DNA of 64,000 nt, from contig JAIQDT010001133.1 of the NCBI GenBank assembly GCA_021521415.1, forward strand, positions 186,001 through 250,000, given 5' to 3'. Shown here piece by piece: positions 33,672 to 45,701 of the stretch. Source of the DNA: Bidens hawaiensis. Lineage: Eukaryota > Streptophyta > Magnoliopsida > Asterales > Asteraceae. The position numbers and the translations under genes are program-made. Under the pieces are notes generated by a model, which saw only the letters and a program-made list of their open reading frames with translations, was not told the DNA's origin and searched no databases. Positions within the stretch are counted from its first letter, which is position 1. Each line of letters begins with the position of its first letter.

Positions 33672-33898
33672 AAGAAGAAGAAGAAGAAGAAGAAACATGT
33701 GTAGAAAATTAATGAAAAGAGTAGTATAGAGAAAGGAAAATATAAAACAATAAAAAACTTACAGATTGATCCATGAGGACCATCTCCATCAAGAAGTCCT
33801 CGTTTGGAATGTTTGTTATCCTTGACGGTCCATACTTTCAAAACTCTAACCTTAACTATGGATGGAGATGCTTTGAGAACATCAATTTCATCCAACAT
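33534..33898 (-). pseudogene. RPA1-like single-strand DNA-binding (OB-fold) gene fragment
   Basis: Two exons on the minus strand: 33763-33898 and 33534-33623, with a GT-AG intron that holds a (CTT)n run. Exon 1 encodes MLDEIDVLKAS and VKVRVLKVWTVK, then shifts frame and gives E-M-V-L-M-D-Q. Exon 2 continues MQATVFKPDIFCFKRLLNE and stops. This pattern (KVRV.R.W ... EMVLMD..G.RM.ATVFKP) is the first OB fold of plant RPA 70-kDa-like proteins, many of which are carried by Helitrons. One frameshift in exon 1 and the early stop make it a relic. Confidence 0.65.
33642..33694 (+). repeat. (AAG)n microsatellite
   Basis: About 17 units of AAG; on the minus strand it forms a (CTT)n pyrimidine tract inside the intron of the RPA-like relic. 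Confidence 0.95.
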
Positions 33899-34702
33899 TG
33901 TAAAGTTTTAAACCTCCATTGTAATCTGTTTTAAATCAAACAATAAAAGACTTTACTGAAATAATTCGTTTAAATATAAAATTTATAATCCAGTTGAAGA
34001 ACTTACTTTGTAAAAGCTTCAAAGGCAGAAGATTATTATAATGTGAAGAATGCATCTATGAGCAGATGCTATATACTACATATGGAGATGTTTATTTTTG
34101 ATAAAAACCGTAAGTTCAGAAAACGTTTTAATTAAATAATAAATACAATAAATCGAATTCATATTATATAATACACATCCTATAAATAAAACCTTATAAA
34201 TAGCCTATAAATGCGGCATATAATTTCTAATAAAAATCCAGGACTTGATTTTTGGAACTACCAAAAATTAAACATCTAACTATAATAATAAACGAATTTG
34301 ACATGTTGACTAATTTAGAAACCGTTTTAGTTAACCCATTTTCTTTCTTTTTTTTTTTATTGAAATGTTTGTCGGGGATCCATCCCCATTAAAAAAAATT
34401 TCTAGTGTGCATTTTGTAAGATTATTTTAGCGTTTTTTTTCTAAGATTGTTGTTACAGGATTGTTTTAATTAAAAGTAACAATTTTTGTAAGGTTTTGAA
34501 TTTCTAGTCAATATATAACTAATTGATCAACTATATTAAAAAAGATTTTAGTTTTCAAAAATAACTGTTTAATGTTATCAAAAATTAATTGTGAATATGT
34601 GGAAAATAATTATATGGAAATGTGATGATGTGGAGTCCTATGTGGACATCCTAGATTAATGACACATGGATAGAATTGAGTTGCTTTATTATATTAGTTA
34701 GA

Positions 34703-35475
34703 TTAGATTATAATAGTTAGGTTCCTATCCATATATAATAAGATTTTCAAATTTTAAATTGATAGGTCATAAAAATAAATTAATATTAGTGAAACTTGGA
34801 AAAAGGCGTATTAGGAACAAAAAATCACAATATATAAACATAATTTTAAGTAACAAACATATTAAACTTCATATCGATTAACCGATAATTTAAAAAAAAT
34901 CACACCCTTAAACCCTAAATAGACTAAAACATAAATAGATTAATAGGAATAGATTAAATATCAAATCTATTAACCGTTAGTATAAAAAATCATGCAGTTA
35001 AACCCTAAATCCAATAACAGTGAATCAATTTGATGTTGTTCTTCACAAAAATTGATTAAACACTAAAATATAAATCATACCTGATAATTGCAAATGATGA
35101 ACATATTTAATGTTTGGACTATGAAACCGACAAATCATGAAGAACCGGCTATAGATGAGGCGAAGAATCTAGTTACAAACGATGGGGAGCGATACGATTA
35201 ATGAACGAAGCATGTGCCTTTTAAAGAAGAAACGATGAACAATTTAAACCTAGTAAAGTTAATAAGTTTTTTAATTTTAACAATAAATATAATAATTAGT
35301 ATCATAATTACATTAATAAGTTACAAAAATATAAAAGTCAATATCATTGATTAAAATTTTATTGTGAATATGTGGAAATTAGATTTATGGAAGGTTGATG
35401 ACAAGGAAGTCTATGTGGACAACCTAGGTGAAGGACATGTGGACAAAATTATGTTGCTTTAATATATTAGTTAGA
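34703..35475 (-). mobile_element. Second Helitron 5' end region
   Basis: On the minus strand, from 35475, the sequence reads TCTAACTAATATATTAAAGC, nearly identical to the inner Helitron's start at 34702. About 100 bp after each start are similar (34600-34702 against 35370-35475). The matching 3' end is not adjacent; the nearest other candidate is at 19106. Confidence 0.55.
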
Positions 35476-35585
35476 TACGATTTATACCATTTTATTTATT
35501 TTTTGTTATTTTGTTATATTTTATTTATTATCATTATTTTAAAAAAGCTTATTTTACTACCTTCTTAATGAAAGTTACATATATA

Positions 35586-35890
35586 GAATGAAAACCCATT
35601 TGAGTTGTGAAAAACCCGTGAAACCCTATTTAACATCGCTTTTTTTGTTACATGTAATATATGTTGTTACATTTAATACAAAACATCGAAAACATAAAAA
35701 AAATGTTTTGCTATTTTTTTACTAATTTTTATATATGTTTTAGAAGAGAGAAAATGTAAATTAACTTTTATATTTTTTTTATTAACTTTAATTGTGGACC
35801 ACAAAATTTAATCTTTAATTAAAAACATGTGGTTGATAATGAGTTTCAAGAGTTTTCACAACTTAAGTGGGTTTTTATTCTAACCTAACC
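35586..35890 (-). mobile_element. (TA)n-flanked MITE-like element, family D copy 2
   Basis: Starts 'gaatgaaaacccatttgagt' and ends 'cttaagtgggtttttattct'. Inverted termini pair 'aaaaccca.ttgagttgtgaaaa' with 'ttttcacaacttaagtgggtttt'. Close to copies at 36593-36908 and 58693-59001. Confidence 0.75.
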
Positions 35891-35905
35891 ATATATATAT
35901 ATATA

Positions 35906-36570
35906 GGGGTGGGATCTAGTGAAAACTCCTCTTAAAGAGAAAACTTAAAAACTCCTAAAAACAATTTTTAACTTTTAAAAAAAAAAAATTTTTGAAGTTT
36001 CTTTTTTTCCCATTATTCTTATATGTTGTTATTGGTTCAAAAAAAAACTTGTCGGTAACCTCGTCGGTATAGCGCCCATGTGTAACAGTGTGCATTGCAT
36101 ATATGCAAAAGTGTTTGTATTGCATATAATACAACACTATTGCACATATTTGATACACACTATTGTATATATGCAATATAAGACTAATACACTCATCGAA
36201 TACACATTAGTACGTTTGTGTAATACAACATTAACTCACATGTGCACCACATCGACTTTTATTTTATTATTATTTTTTTCCATATAATACAACACTACTA
36301 CACATATGTAATACACAAATATTGAATATATGCAATAAAACACTATTAAACTCAAAAACACATAGTAATACACAGTGTAATACAATGGTATCGCAGAGTA
36401 ATACATATGTGCATTACAGCGGGTTTTTTTTTTCGAGTGAAATATAAGAAAATATAAGAATAATGGCTAAAACAGAATTTTGAAATTTTTTTTTACTTTT
36501 AATTAAAAATAATTTTTTAGGAGTTTTTAAGTTTTCTCTCTAAATGTGAGTTTTCTTTTGATCCTCTCGC
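35906..36570 (-). mobile_element. (TA)n-flanked MITE-like element, family A copy 3 (inverted)
   Basis: 665 bp, starts 'ggggtgggatctagtgaaaa' and ends 'gagttttcttttgatcctct', the reverse of the copies at 3337 and 10507. Family A words ('cggtatagcgcccatgtg') appear in reverse order inside. Confidence 0.8.
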
Positions 36571-36592
36571 TATATATACATATATATATATA

Positions 36593-36905
36593 GGGGAAGT
36601 ATAAAATGAAAACCCACTTGAGTTGTGAAAACCCTATGCAACATCGTTTTTTTTTGTTACACACGTAATATATGTTGTAACATTTAATACAAAATATCGA
36701 AAACAAAAAAAATGTTTTGCTATTTTTTAACATTTTTTACTAATTTTTATATATGTTTTCAGAAGAGAGAAAAAGTTATATTTATATTTACATTTTTTAT
36801 TAACTTTAATTATGGACCACAAGTTTCAAACTTTAATTAAAAACATGTGGTTGAGAATGGGTTTCTAGAGTTTTCACAACTCAATTGAGTTTTTATTTTA
36901 ACCTT

Positions 36906-36908
<3 letters not shown>
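36593..36908 (-). mobile_element. (TA)n-flanked MITE-like element, family D copy 3
   Basis: Starts 'ggggaagtataaaatgaaaa' and ends 'caattgagtttttattttaa'. Between (TA)n tracts. It matches copy 2 along most of its length. Confidence 0.75.
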
Positions 36909-36938
<30 letters not shown>

Positions 36939-36942
<4 letters not shown>

Positions 36943-37709
36943 GATGGTTCATGAGAGAAATGGGATTACTGTGAGAAATGTAAAAAATGAATATTAGCCA
37001 CTAGTTTTATTTTATATTTTAAATGTTTACAAATAAATGAGAAAAGTATTAATGCATGCCCCCTCTTCAATTAATATAACTAATAAATATAATAGTTATC
37101 TATTCAATTAATAAACTAATCAAATTATTATAATTGGAAAGTAATAAGAATTCATTTTTTTATAACTTACATTTTTTCTCTTGAATTTTTATTCTACACA
37201 AGTACAATTTATTTATACATTAAAAATTTCTTTATATCCAAAACCAATTTCTTCCAACTCAATATATTAATATCCATCAACAAGTAGTTACATTGTAATG
37301 AATAGTACAAAAAACTATCTTACACGTGTTTGTATTAAATATCAACAAAAAAAATACACAATCTACACAAAAACATATAACCTACACTTGTTCTAAAAAA
37401 TAAGAAAACGTATAACATACACACGAAAAATATATAACCGACACACAAAATTCAGCATCAATAAACTACACACACGAAAACGTATAGCCTACACAAGAAA
37501 AACATATAACCTACACTCAAAAATTTTATCCTACATAAATACAATTTATTCATATATTAAAATTTTTTTCTAGGCAAAACCAATTTCTTCAAACTCATTA
37601 TATCAATATCAATCAACACGTAGGTACATTGTGATGAATAATACAAAAAACTATATTACATATGTTAACATTAAATGTCAATAAAAAATATACAACCTAA
37701 ATAAAAACA
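36939..37709. repeat. AT-rich DNA with a 135-bp direct repeat
   Basis: After a (TA)n tract, about 37196-37330 is repeated at about 37538-37672 ('tacaatttatt.ata.attaaaa', 'caaaaccaatttcttc.aactca', 'aatacaaaaaacta'). Between them 'cgtata.c.tacac' words recur. Probably part of an element whose right end is missing. Confidence 0.5.
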
Positions 37710-39871
37710 TAGGCTGCGTTTTTATTTTAATACTTGTTTTATAACACTCTATGTACATAATTGTATTAGTGTGTTATATTATATATGGAAGCACTATCAA
37801 TCTATAATTATCATTTTTGAATCCAACTTTAAAACACACCACCAAGAACATCACAAGCTATATAACAGTGTGTTTTAAGTTGAAATAATCAAAATTAAAA
37901 AAAAACATCATATTTTAATCAAAATTTAAAGCACAACACCAATCACCAAGAACAAAAACACACTTTTATTAACAAAAAACACGCATGTATTAAACACACA
38001 AGAACCTATACATTCAGATTACAAAGCATAGCCTTACAAGGCATCAAACCATCCCCCCCCCCCCCCCAAACACCCATTAAATACACACTCACATTAAGGT
38101 TCGTTACATATCTCCCCATTCCAACTTAAACATCATAACCAATATTAGTAAACAAGATATATCACATCATAACCAACATTAAGGTTCGTTATGTATCTCC
38201 TCATTCCAACTCCTAACACAAAATTTCCAAGGAAGCTTTATGGGTGGTGAACTTCATTTAAATTTATGTAAAAGCAACCAAAATACCAAATTACTCTTAC
38301 CTTAAAAAATAATAATAAAATGACAAAAGGTTATAAAGAAAATAAACCCTAACAGTGGGTTCTACCCCCATCCCCTTTATCATTGTTTCCGTTATCTTCA
38401 TCATTTTGAGTTCAATTTTTTTGGGGCCTGCTAGGAGAAAATGGTGGAGCTTGAACCGGTGGGGAATTGGCTCGCATTAGCCGACCGTTACCATCTTTTT
38501 TAGTCTCCCAAAAATGCTTTCCATTCTCAGCAAGAATATCTTCGGCATGTCGGAAAAAGATACCACCGGAAAACCATCTCGTTGCCTGGATCCGGTGAAC
38601 ACTACTAACTCCCCCACCAACCTTGCAACACAAAACTCATATCGCCTCTTCCTCCACACTCACACACGATAACAGCCGCAATCATCAACCATGCATCGCC
38701 ACCCATCACAAAGCCTAGATCTGTATCCGTCGATGCTACCACCACAAACAACCTTCACTCCTCCACACATCTAGGGTATAAACAGTATTACGATAGTGGT
38801 TTGGAAAAACAGATTGTTACGATATGGCGGCGGTGATGTTGGTGGTAATTAATATGTTAGAATGGAGTATTGAGAGAGAGACAACATGATTATAATAAGT
38901 ATTAAATTATATATTTATTTTAGATAACTAAAAGGAAATGGTTATTTACAATCTTGCCCTTATTTGGAGATTTAGAGCCTGTTTGTTTTAAGTCTGTATG
39001 AAATCATCCAGACATCCAAATCTGAATCGCTCAGATACAAATCTATATAGAGCGTATGCTTGAAAAATGGATAACATCTTAATGGCTGAATGAACCTCTT
39101 TCCCATTAAGCCGAAAAACATATCTGAATGAGAAAATTGCCATAGTTAACCTTCTCCTCTTTTCTCCTCTGCCGTTATCCACGAACACCATCACCATCAT
39201 CCTCGCGACCTTGCTCTTGATTTCTAGCCGATTTGAAGCATATCCAGGTACAAATCAATATGATTCAGCTTTGCATCGTTTGGTCGATTGATCAGACAAT
39301 CGTCCCTCTTCGATTCTTCCGATTGGGTTATGCTCTGCTGACTCAGACTAGAGTTGAAATTGAAAATAAATAAATCTTGAAAATTAAAGGTGCAAACTTT
39401 CCATCAATTGCTGTTCTTCGTATGTGATCTTCACCTATTTTATTGTAAGGTATTATTTTTATCTTTAACTTCATTCTTTTTTCTTTTAATTATTTGTTTA
39501 TCAAATTATACTTCAAATATGATATGTTAATTAACTGATCAAATCAACTCAATTTTTTGAATCTTGTTGTGGGTATAATTAGGGTTTAGTTTTGGTAATC
39601 CAGATAAAAATTAAATCTTGATTTTATATCAATTTCCCCAAATTAATGAGTTGTTCGTGTTAATGGTGTGTTTCCTATGATGCATTTGTTCATGGTTAGC
39701 TGGTTTATTTGGAAGTTTGACTTTTTTTTGACTTTGTGTTTATGGTCAACGGTGGTCAACAAGTTTAAAGAGTTTAGAAGTCTTGAAAGATTTTGTTTTG
39801 ATCTTCTGATTGTGATGGGATTTATGTAAATTTGTATAAAAATTAGAGAGTAAACATGTTTCGGATGAAGT

Positions 39872-40136
39872 ATGGTTTGTGACAGTTTCAACCTTGGTCA
39901 TAGTTCTTTCGGTAAAGTCAAAATTGCTGAACATACGTTGACCGGTTACAAAGTGGTGGTCAAGATTCTTAACCGAAGAAAACTTAGAAATCCTGAAATG
40001 GAAGAGAAAGGTATGATCATAATTCATATTTCATAATTCATTAGATTTTTTGTTTTATTCAGTTTCTTGATATTTGATCTAAAAATCATTCTTTTATATG
40101 CGACGAAGATGAAGCCCGCAAAATCTTTCAGCAGAT
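39872..40136 (+). pseudogene. Captured SnRK1 (SNF1-related kinase alpha) exon fragments
   Basis: 39872-40010 encodes SSFGKVKIAEHTLTG and VKILNRRKLRNPEMEEK, the ATP-binding loop and catalytic lysine region of plant SnRK1 alpha kinases (KIN10-like), ending at a GTATG splice donor. At 40101-40136 follows DEDEARKIFQQI, a later part of the same kinase domain (around residues 110-120 in the intact protein). The intervening exon and the rest of the kinase are absent and a stop follows, so it is a fragment. 'LGHSSFG' in place of the expected 'LGIGSFG' loses a glycine of the loop. A third exon-like start after 'acacag' at 40432 (GEVCELTLEL) is not recognised. Confidence 0.8.
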
Positions 40137-40469
40137 AAAATAAAAAAAAAATTAAAGTACTGACGGTGCAGCTTATTGCCTATTTGCATTCCATATTTAA
40201 TGGTGATGTTAAACCCGAATAGGATTAATTTAAAATTATTTAAAGAATTATAAATAGTTGTGGTAAAGTGAGATGGGCCGGCTTGACTTTTTGCTACCGG
40301 TCAAATTGACTTGAAACAAAGTTGTATAGTTTTGAGAGAATTGGTTAATGTGTTAACTGTTAAGTATGGTTACAAAATTAATTTTACTATAATTAATAAT
40401 TTTATTATGATGTTTACAACTTTGTTACACAGGGGAAGTTTGTGAGCTGACACTAGAACTTAAGCTTTG

Positions 40470-41575
40470 TGAAGAAACGTGGATCTACTCACTGGTAGCA
40501 GATCTACTTTCCTCGGGTGTGATTATGCTATTTCACCGATGGTTCATCTGGATCAATATTCTTCCACCTACAAAACGAACAACGCCGTTACTTACCCCTC
40601 AGAAAGGGACAGAGGGGTCCTCTTTGGGGTAACCCTCCGGCGTGAGAATAAGTATGTGTAGGAGAAGATAATTATGTGAGAGTAAGGGAATTGAGAGAGT
40701 ATTGCTTAATAGCTGAATACTGTATCTTCTTCTCTGTGTGATTCTGTGATTGTCTTTCTGTGTATGAGAAAGTAACTGACTAGGGCTGCCTGTCAGTGAA
40801 TGTAATTGAATATGCTTCAATGTGGAAATGAATGTGCCTGTAACTGTGTACGTTATGATGTATTTATAGTGCTAGGGTTTCCACTGATTGAGCTGAGACC
40901 AAATTAGGGTTTTGTTGGCCTCCTCCAATCGATTTGCGCCACGTGTCCCTGGAGACACCTGGTGCTTTTTCATTGGTTATGATCACGTGGTAACCCATGA
41001 GTCATGCTGAACTGTCCACCTTTCATTTAGCAGCTGTCAATATCAGCATATCCTTATTCCTTAAAAAGATGCCTTCTGGAAGGTTGACTGACGTGCACAA
41101 TCAAGGTTGCCCTAATCCTGATTTGGATAAGGACAAGGTTGACTATGTGCATGTGTGATATGCGCCCATCCTGAGGATGCGCGAGGTCTTCTCTTTATTC
41201 TCACGCGCAGATATTTCATGCGCAGATGCGATACGCACAAGCATGTAATACGCGTCACGCGCAGATGCCCCACGCGCAGCTGCGCCATGCGCAACTGTGA
41301 TATAGGTGGGCATGTATGATGCGCGAGCATGTGATATGCACCGCGCGCGGATGCACCACGCACGATGTGATATGCCTAAGCATATATGATGCGTGAGCAT
41401 GTGATACGCGCGAGCATATGTGATGCATGAGCATATGTGATGTGTGCAAGCATGTGATGCTTGAGCATAAGTTTTGGCTTTGTGCCTTGATAATATCTTT
41501 GATTTCTAATGTCTTGTATATATCTTGTGGGTTGACCCGCCCCGCTCGATGTTGAGGCGGGTACATACCTCTTCA
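40470..41575 (-). repeat. 3' LTR of Tat element 2
   Basis: 1,106 bp, starts TGAAGAAACG and ends CCTCTTCA. Four substitutions against 51964-53069 were seen (at about 40546, 40972, 41072 and 41322). It is longer than the LTR of element 1 mainly near the TATA region. Confidence 0.95.
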
Positions 41576-41588
41576 AGCCCCCCAGTCT
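41576..41588 (-). other. Polypurine tract of Tat element 2
   Basis: The minus strand reads ACTGGGGGGCT directly before the 3' LTR. Same position and form as in element 1. Confidence 0.85.
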
Positions 41589-41811
41589 AATGTGTGTCTT
41601 ATCTCGCGCTAGCGCGGTAAGATAGATATTAGACTTACTGCTTTTGTCTTTTAATGGGGTTTTGTCGTTTTCTTGGTTGTTTCCATTAGTTGCGCGAAGT
41701 TCTATCCATTTGGTTGAAAACGAATCGTCCATGTACGTGACGGTTGCTGACGTGGGTGAGTGATGGAGACGTGTCAGACATTTCGTGTGCTCGAGGTGCT
41801 ACAGTTGCCTT

Positions 41812-42000
41812 TCGTGTCCCCTCACAAGCTGTCAAGGACACGTGTCGCGCTCGCGTTGGCTAAGACCTGCGAGTGGGGGCGCGTGAACTGTGGCACCCGC
41901 CGTATTTTCTTTTCGTGTCCTCTCACACAGTTGTCAGGGGCACGTGTCGCGTTCTCGTTGGCTTATATCTGCGAGTGGGGGCGCGTGAAGTCCGTTCAGC
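41812..42000 (+). promoter_or_regulatory. Duplicated upstream module with G-box, element 2
   Basis: Two direct repeats of about 100 bp. The first holds GACACGTGTC (41837-41846), the second GCACGTGTC (about 41940-41948), each followed by 'gcg.tc.cgttggct.a' and 'ctgcgagtgggggcgcgtga'. Position and form match element 1, so the module has been kept between the two elements. Confidence 0.7.
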
Positions 42001-42024
42001 ACCCAAATTTCTCTCTCCTCGGCC

Positions 42025-42031
42025 TATAAAA
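42025..42031 (+). promoter_or_regulatory. TATA box of the antisense gene, element 2
   Basis: TATAAAA in 'ggcctataaaagccagccct', 118 bp before the ATG. Confidence 0.75.
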
Positions 42032-42148
42032 GCCAGCCCTTGGAGTTCTTTATCCTTCATCTTCTTGTTTTTTCTTCTGAGTTTTTCTTTCTTTGCCTTC
42101 TGAAATATCTGTTCTTCAGAAGTTTCCGTTGCTAGATTTGTCAGTTGT

Positions 42149-45100
42149 ATGTCTGATAGCTCGGACTCGTCGAACCTGTCGATCACCTCAATCGTCTCCC
42201 GAAAACGCCGTGTTAAATCCGTAGTGATGTCGACGTTGAAGAAGAAAGGCAAGGGGAAGAAGGTTGCTGAGGGCTCATCGGAGGAGGTAAGGAGGACCAA
42301 GGTGGTTAGGAGGTGGAATGAAATCCCCTGCAAATTGAGGCAGGCTGATCTTGACAGCCTTATCGCCTCTCAGGGCTTTCCCACCCTGTTTGGCTGCATG
42401 TTGCCTGAGGCCGGGCAATCGGCGGCGGACCCGCCTGCCGGTTATATATCCTTATATAACCATTTTTTCACCCACTGCAACCTTCGTCTCCCGATTACAA
42501 GGTTTGTGGGTGCACTGCTGCAGTTCTATGGGATTCATATATCCCAAGTCCATCCTTTTGGACTCGTGCGCATGAATCACTTTGAGTTCATGTGCAAATC
42601 CCAGCGCGAGGAGCCTACTCCTCGGCGCTTTCAGTATTTTTATAAGGCCAAGATCCAAGACAATTGGTTCTCCTTTATTCCTCGCAGTCAGAAGGTGAAG
42701 TGCTCCACTGTTTCATTCAAGAGCCTTCATGACTGGTCTGAGAGGTTCTTCTACATTAAGGCCGGTGTAATCCCCATCCGCATGACGATGCGCGCAATCG
42801 ATTCTGCGCCCGCGGATGCGGATGTTATTAAGAAACCAACCGGCGCCTGGGTTAAGAAACTGACCGATGAACCATCCCCCGCGAAGAAAATTTGCGAGGA
42901 GGCCCTGGTGGGGGTCGGCATGAGTAAGCTATGGGCCGACAGCGCGCTTGAGCCCGTTATCCAAGTCGACGGGTTGTGTAAGTTTATTTCATTGCTTTAT
43001 TTCTTTTTCTGCGCGAACATAATTATTTTGCTGATATTACTTGACTTGTTTTTGCGCAGTCACCAAGGATTATATCCACGCCGCTTATGATGATCAAGTG
43101 GAGGGTGGCTCCGTCGCGCTTGGCGTTGGGGAGGTTGGTTTCCCAGATCGCTTCGATGACATGTTCATCCCAGTGGATCTGGAATTTGACTTTGATGGCG
43201 ACGCGCCTGGTAAGCCTTCGCACTTATGCTTATTCCTTTAGAATACCAAATTTTGCTAACACTTGTATTGCATGTATTGCAGATGCGCTCGAAAACTACG
43301 AGCTGGAGCTCGCGGAAGAGGAGGAGGAGGAAGAGGAGGCGCCCCTACTAAAGCGCAAAGCTAAGGGGAAATCTGGCGCAGGGGGCAGTAAGAGACAGAA
43401 GAAAGATGACATCCCTGTCGCTCATCCCCATGCTCAAACGAAGGGACCTAAGGAAACCCAGGTGTTTACCACCAAGGTTTCTTTAGCTTCCCTGCCTGTG
43501 AAAGTGGGCAGACCTCCTGTCCACTTGAGGTATGGTGGCGTCACCTCCTCCGTTCGCGCGGCTGAAGAGAGAAGCAGTGGCGCACATGCGACAGGTATAC
43601 TTTGCTTATCTTCATCTGATTGAATTATTATTAAACCTTTGCTCCTTTGAATGTTTGCAGGACCGGCGACGGTCGCAGATCAGCCGCAGGCGCCAGAAGG
43701 TGCTGAGGCTGCGGAGGGGGCTGCTTCGAAGTCCCCTGTTCTACCCTCTGAAAAGGGTAGAATGAACTTTATGGCGATGTTCGACGCGCGAACAGAATTG
43801 CGCCAAGGTATGTTTTGCACATTTGTCTTCTGTATTTTTTCTTTTGGATCCAGTCATAAACCAATTTTCCTTGTTGATTTGTTCATAGGAGTTGTAGCTG
43901 GCGTACAAGTTGCTGGCGACGCTCCTGGCGCCGTTGCCGGCTCCGCTGGTTCTGGTCCTGCTCCTGCTAGTGCTGAGTCTCCCCTTATTGGGATTACAAA
44001 GGAGCAGGAAACCGTATTGCGCGCCGAACTGGCGGCGTCGAGACCTCCCTCGCCCCCTCCTACGCGCAGCCCTGTCCGCGAGGCTGGTTTGGGGCCCTCC
44101 AGGTCGCAGGAGAAGAGGCCTATTGAAGAAGATGAGGAGGCTGAGGGGGGCCAAGCTGAGGACTCCTTGGGAGACCGCGCCAGCCCTGCGATGCCACAAG
44201 TCTTCGCAGCGCATACTTCTGGTGGGGCTGGCGCTGACTTTTCTGCTTCATCCCCGCAGGTATGTTTTAATTTGTTGCTCCGCTGCGCGTACCTCCATAT
44301 AAGTATGTTTTATGACTTAGAACATTTCTTGTGTTTTGCAGGAAGGTGACCACGTTTACCGCCCGAGATGGAATATTAATGAAGACAGTTCCTTCCAATC
44401 CATGGGCGTATGCGAGGACTTCTGGGCTCATGCCGTGCCTCCTACTGAAAGGAGGTATCAGGAGGGGCGCACCCGCGCTGACTTGCTCAACGATCACATT
44501 TTCGCTGGGTCGGCTTTCTTTGCTGCCTCCCAAGAGCTTCATCGTGATTATATTAAAGTTCGCGATGCTCTTGTGGCAGCCCAGCAAGAGGCTAAGGTGG
44601 CTGCCTGGAACCTTTCTGATGCTCGCGCACGAGCTGAGAAACTCCAGGCGGAGCTCAGCGAAAACCGAGCAAGTTCCAACACCGCCTTTATTAAGCGCGG
44701 GCATGAGCTCCAAGCTGCGCGGGAGAAGCAGCAGGTGGCGGAGGCTGAAGTTGCCAAGTACGCGCGGAGAGTGCGTGTCTTGGAACAGCAAGCGGAGGCG
44801 CGTGACCAAGCTATCGTCCAGAGTATCACTGAGAAATCATCACTGGAGAGCAAGGTTGCGCGCCTGAAGAAGTATTTGGCGGCCGCGCAGGCCGATAGAG
44901 ATGAGGCCCTAGCGACGGCAGCGTCTAGCCAGGAAGCACTTGATGCTGCGCAGGCGGAGAAAGAAGAAATTTTGGCGGCAGCAGCGTCTGATAGAGAGGA
45001 GCTAAAAAAGACTAAGGAAACTGTGGAGTTATTAAACTCCCAGGTTCCTGCCCTCGAGACGTCTGTTGCTGGCCTCGCGCAGGATCGCCAATGGCTAGTG

Positions 45101-45701
45101 TCACAGGGCATGACTCGCTGCGCTTTGGCGATGAAATATTCTGGCGAGTTTCAGGCCCTTGTGATGGACTGCAATGCTGCCGCGCGCTTGGTGGGTCGAG
45201 CTGAAGGGTTTACGGATGGGTACGAATATGGTATGTTGAAGAAGAACCCATCCGAGTACCCTTACAAGAGCGACGCGGCCTGCGCGGACATGGCCGCGGT
45301 AGGGAGAAGTATATGAGTACTCCCATCCCCATCCTTGTGCAGGTACCTTGACCTTAACGAGTTTTTCTTGATTAATTTTCTAAGTGTTTTGTACTCAATG
45401 CTTTTCTATTGATTTGCAGATTGCTGCGCTTGCTGACCAGCCCGACCTTGGCGCGCTAAAGAAGTTGCTCGATGAATGCGAGGGGGCTGGTGGCGATGAT
45501 GTTGGCGCGGGGGATGTTGCCCCTGCCAGCGGCTCTGGCGCGGCGATAGAATCTGCTCCTGACACCGTCGTGATAGAAGACTCCAATGAGGAGGAAGAAC
45601 TTGACTATGGTCAGTTAGGAGATGAAGAGGAGCAGGCTGCGCCAGATGCCGAGGGCGATGATGAGGATGATGAAGAGGCTAGTGTCAACGTGGAGACTTG
45701 A
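42149..45701 (+). CDS. Antisense seven-exon gene of Tat element 2, 'gypsy-type transposase' family, late frameshift
   Basis: Exons 42149-42977, 43060-43209, 43283-43594, 43661-43807, 43889-44259, 44342-45342 and 45420-45701, all introns GT-AG and 65-82 bp. Splice phases equal those of element 1. Exon 1 is open for all 829 bases and encodes the presumed PF04195-type domain (about residues 55-275), with basic runs KKKGKGKK and RKRR that could be nuclear signals. Exons 3-5 are acidic and Pro/Ala/Ser-rich. Exon 6 is a long coiled coil with repeats such as EALATAASSQEALD. Exon 6 is 1,001 bases against 1,002 in element 1: one base is lost near 45300, giving a stop at 45314-45316 and a product of about 927 residues without the acidic tail of exon 7. 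Function unknown; no transposase catalytic motif is visible. Confidence 0.8.

Larger units (their letters stand above)
33229..34702 (-). mobile_element. Helitron (inner), minus strand, carrying an RPA-like relic
   Basis: On the minus strand the element begins at 34702 with TCTAACTAATATAATAAAGC, preceded by A. It ends with hairpin ACCCGTG-TGTAA-CACGGGT (33240-33258) followed by TATTATC and CTAG (33229-33232), then T. TC start, hairpin plus CTRR end and an A|T target are the Helitron hallmarks. It contains an RPA-like pseudogene at 33534-33898. A second, very similar 5' end lies at 35475. Confidence 0.7.
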
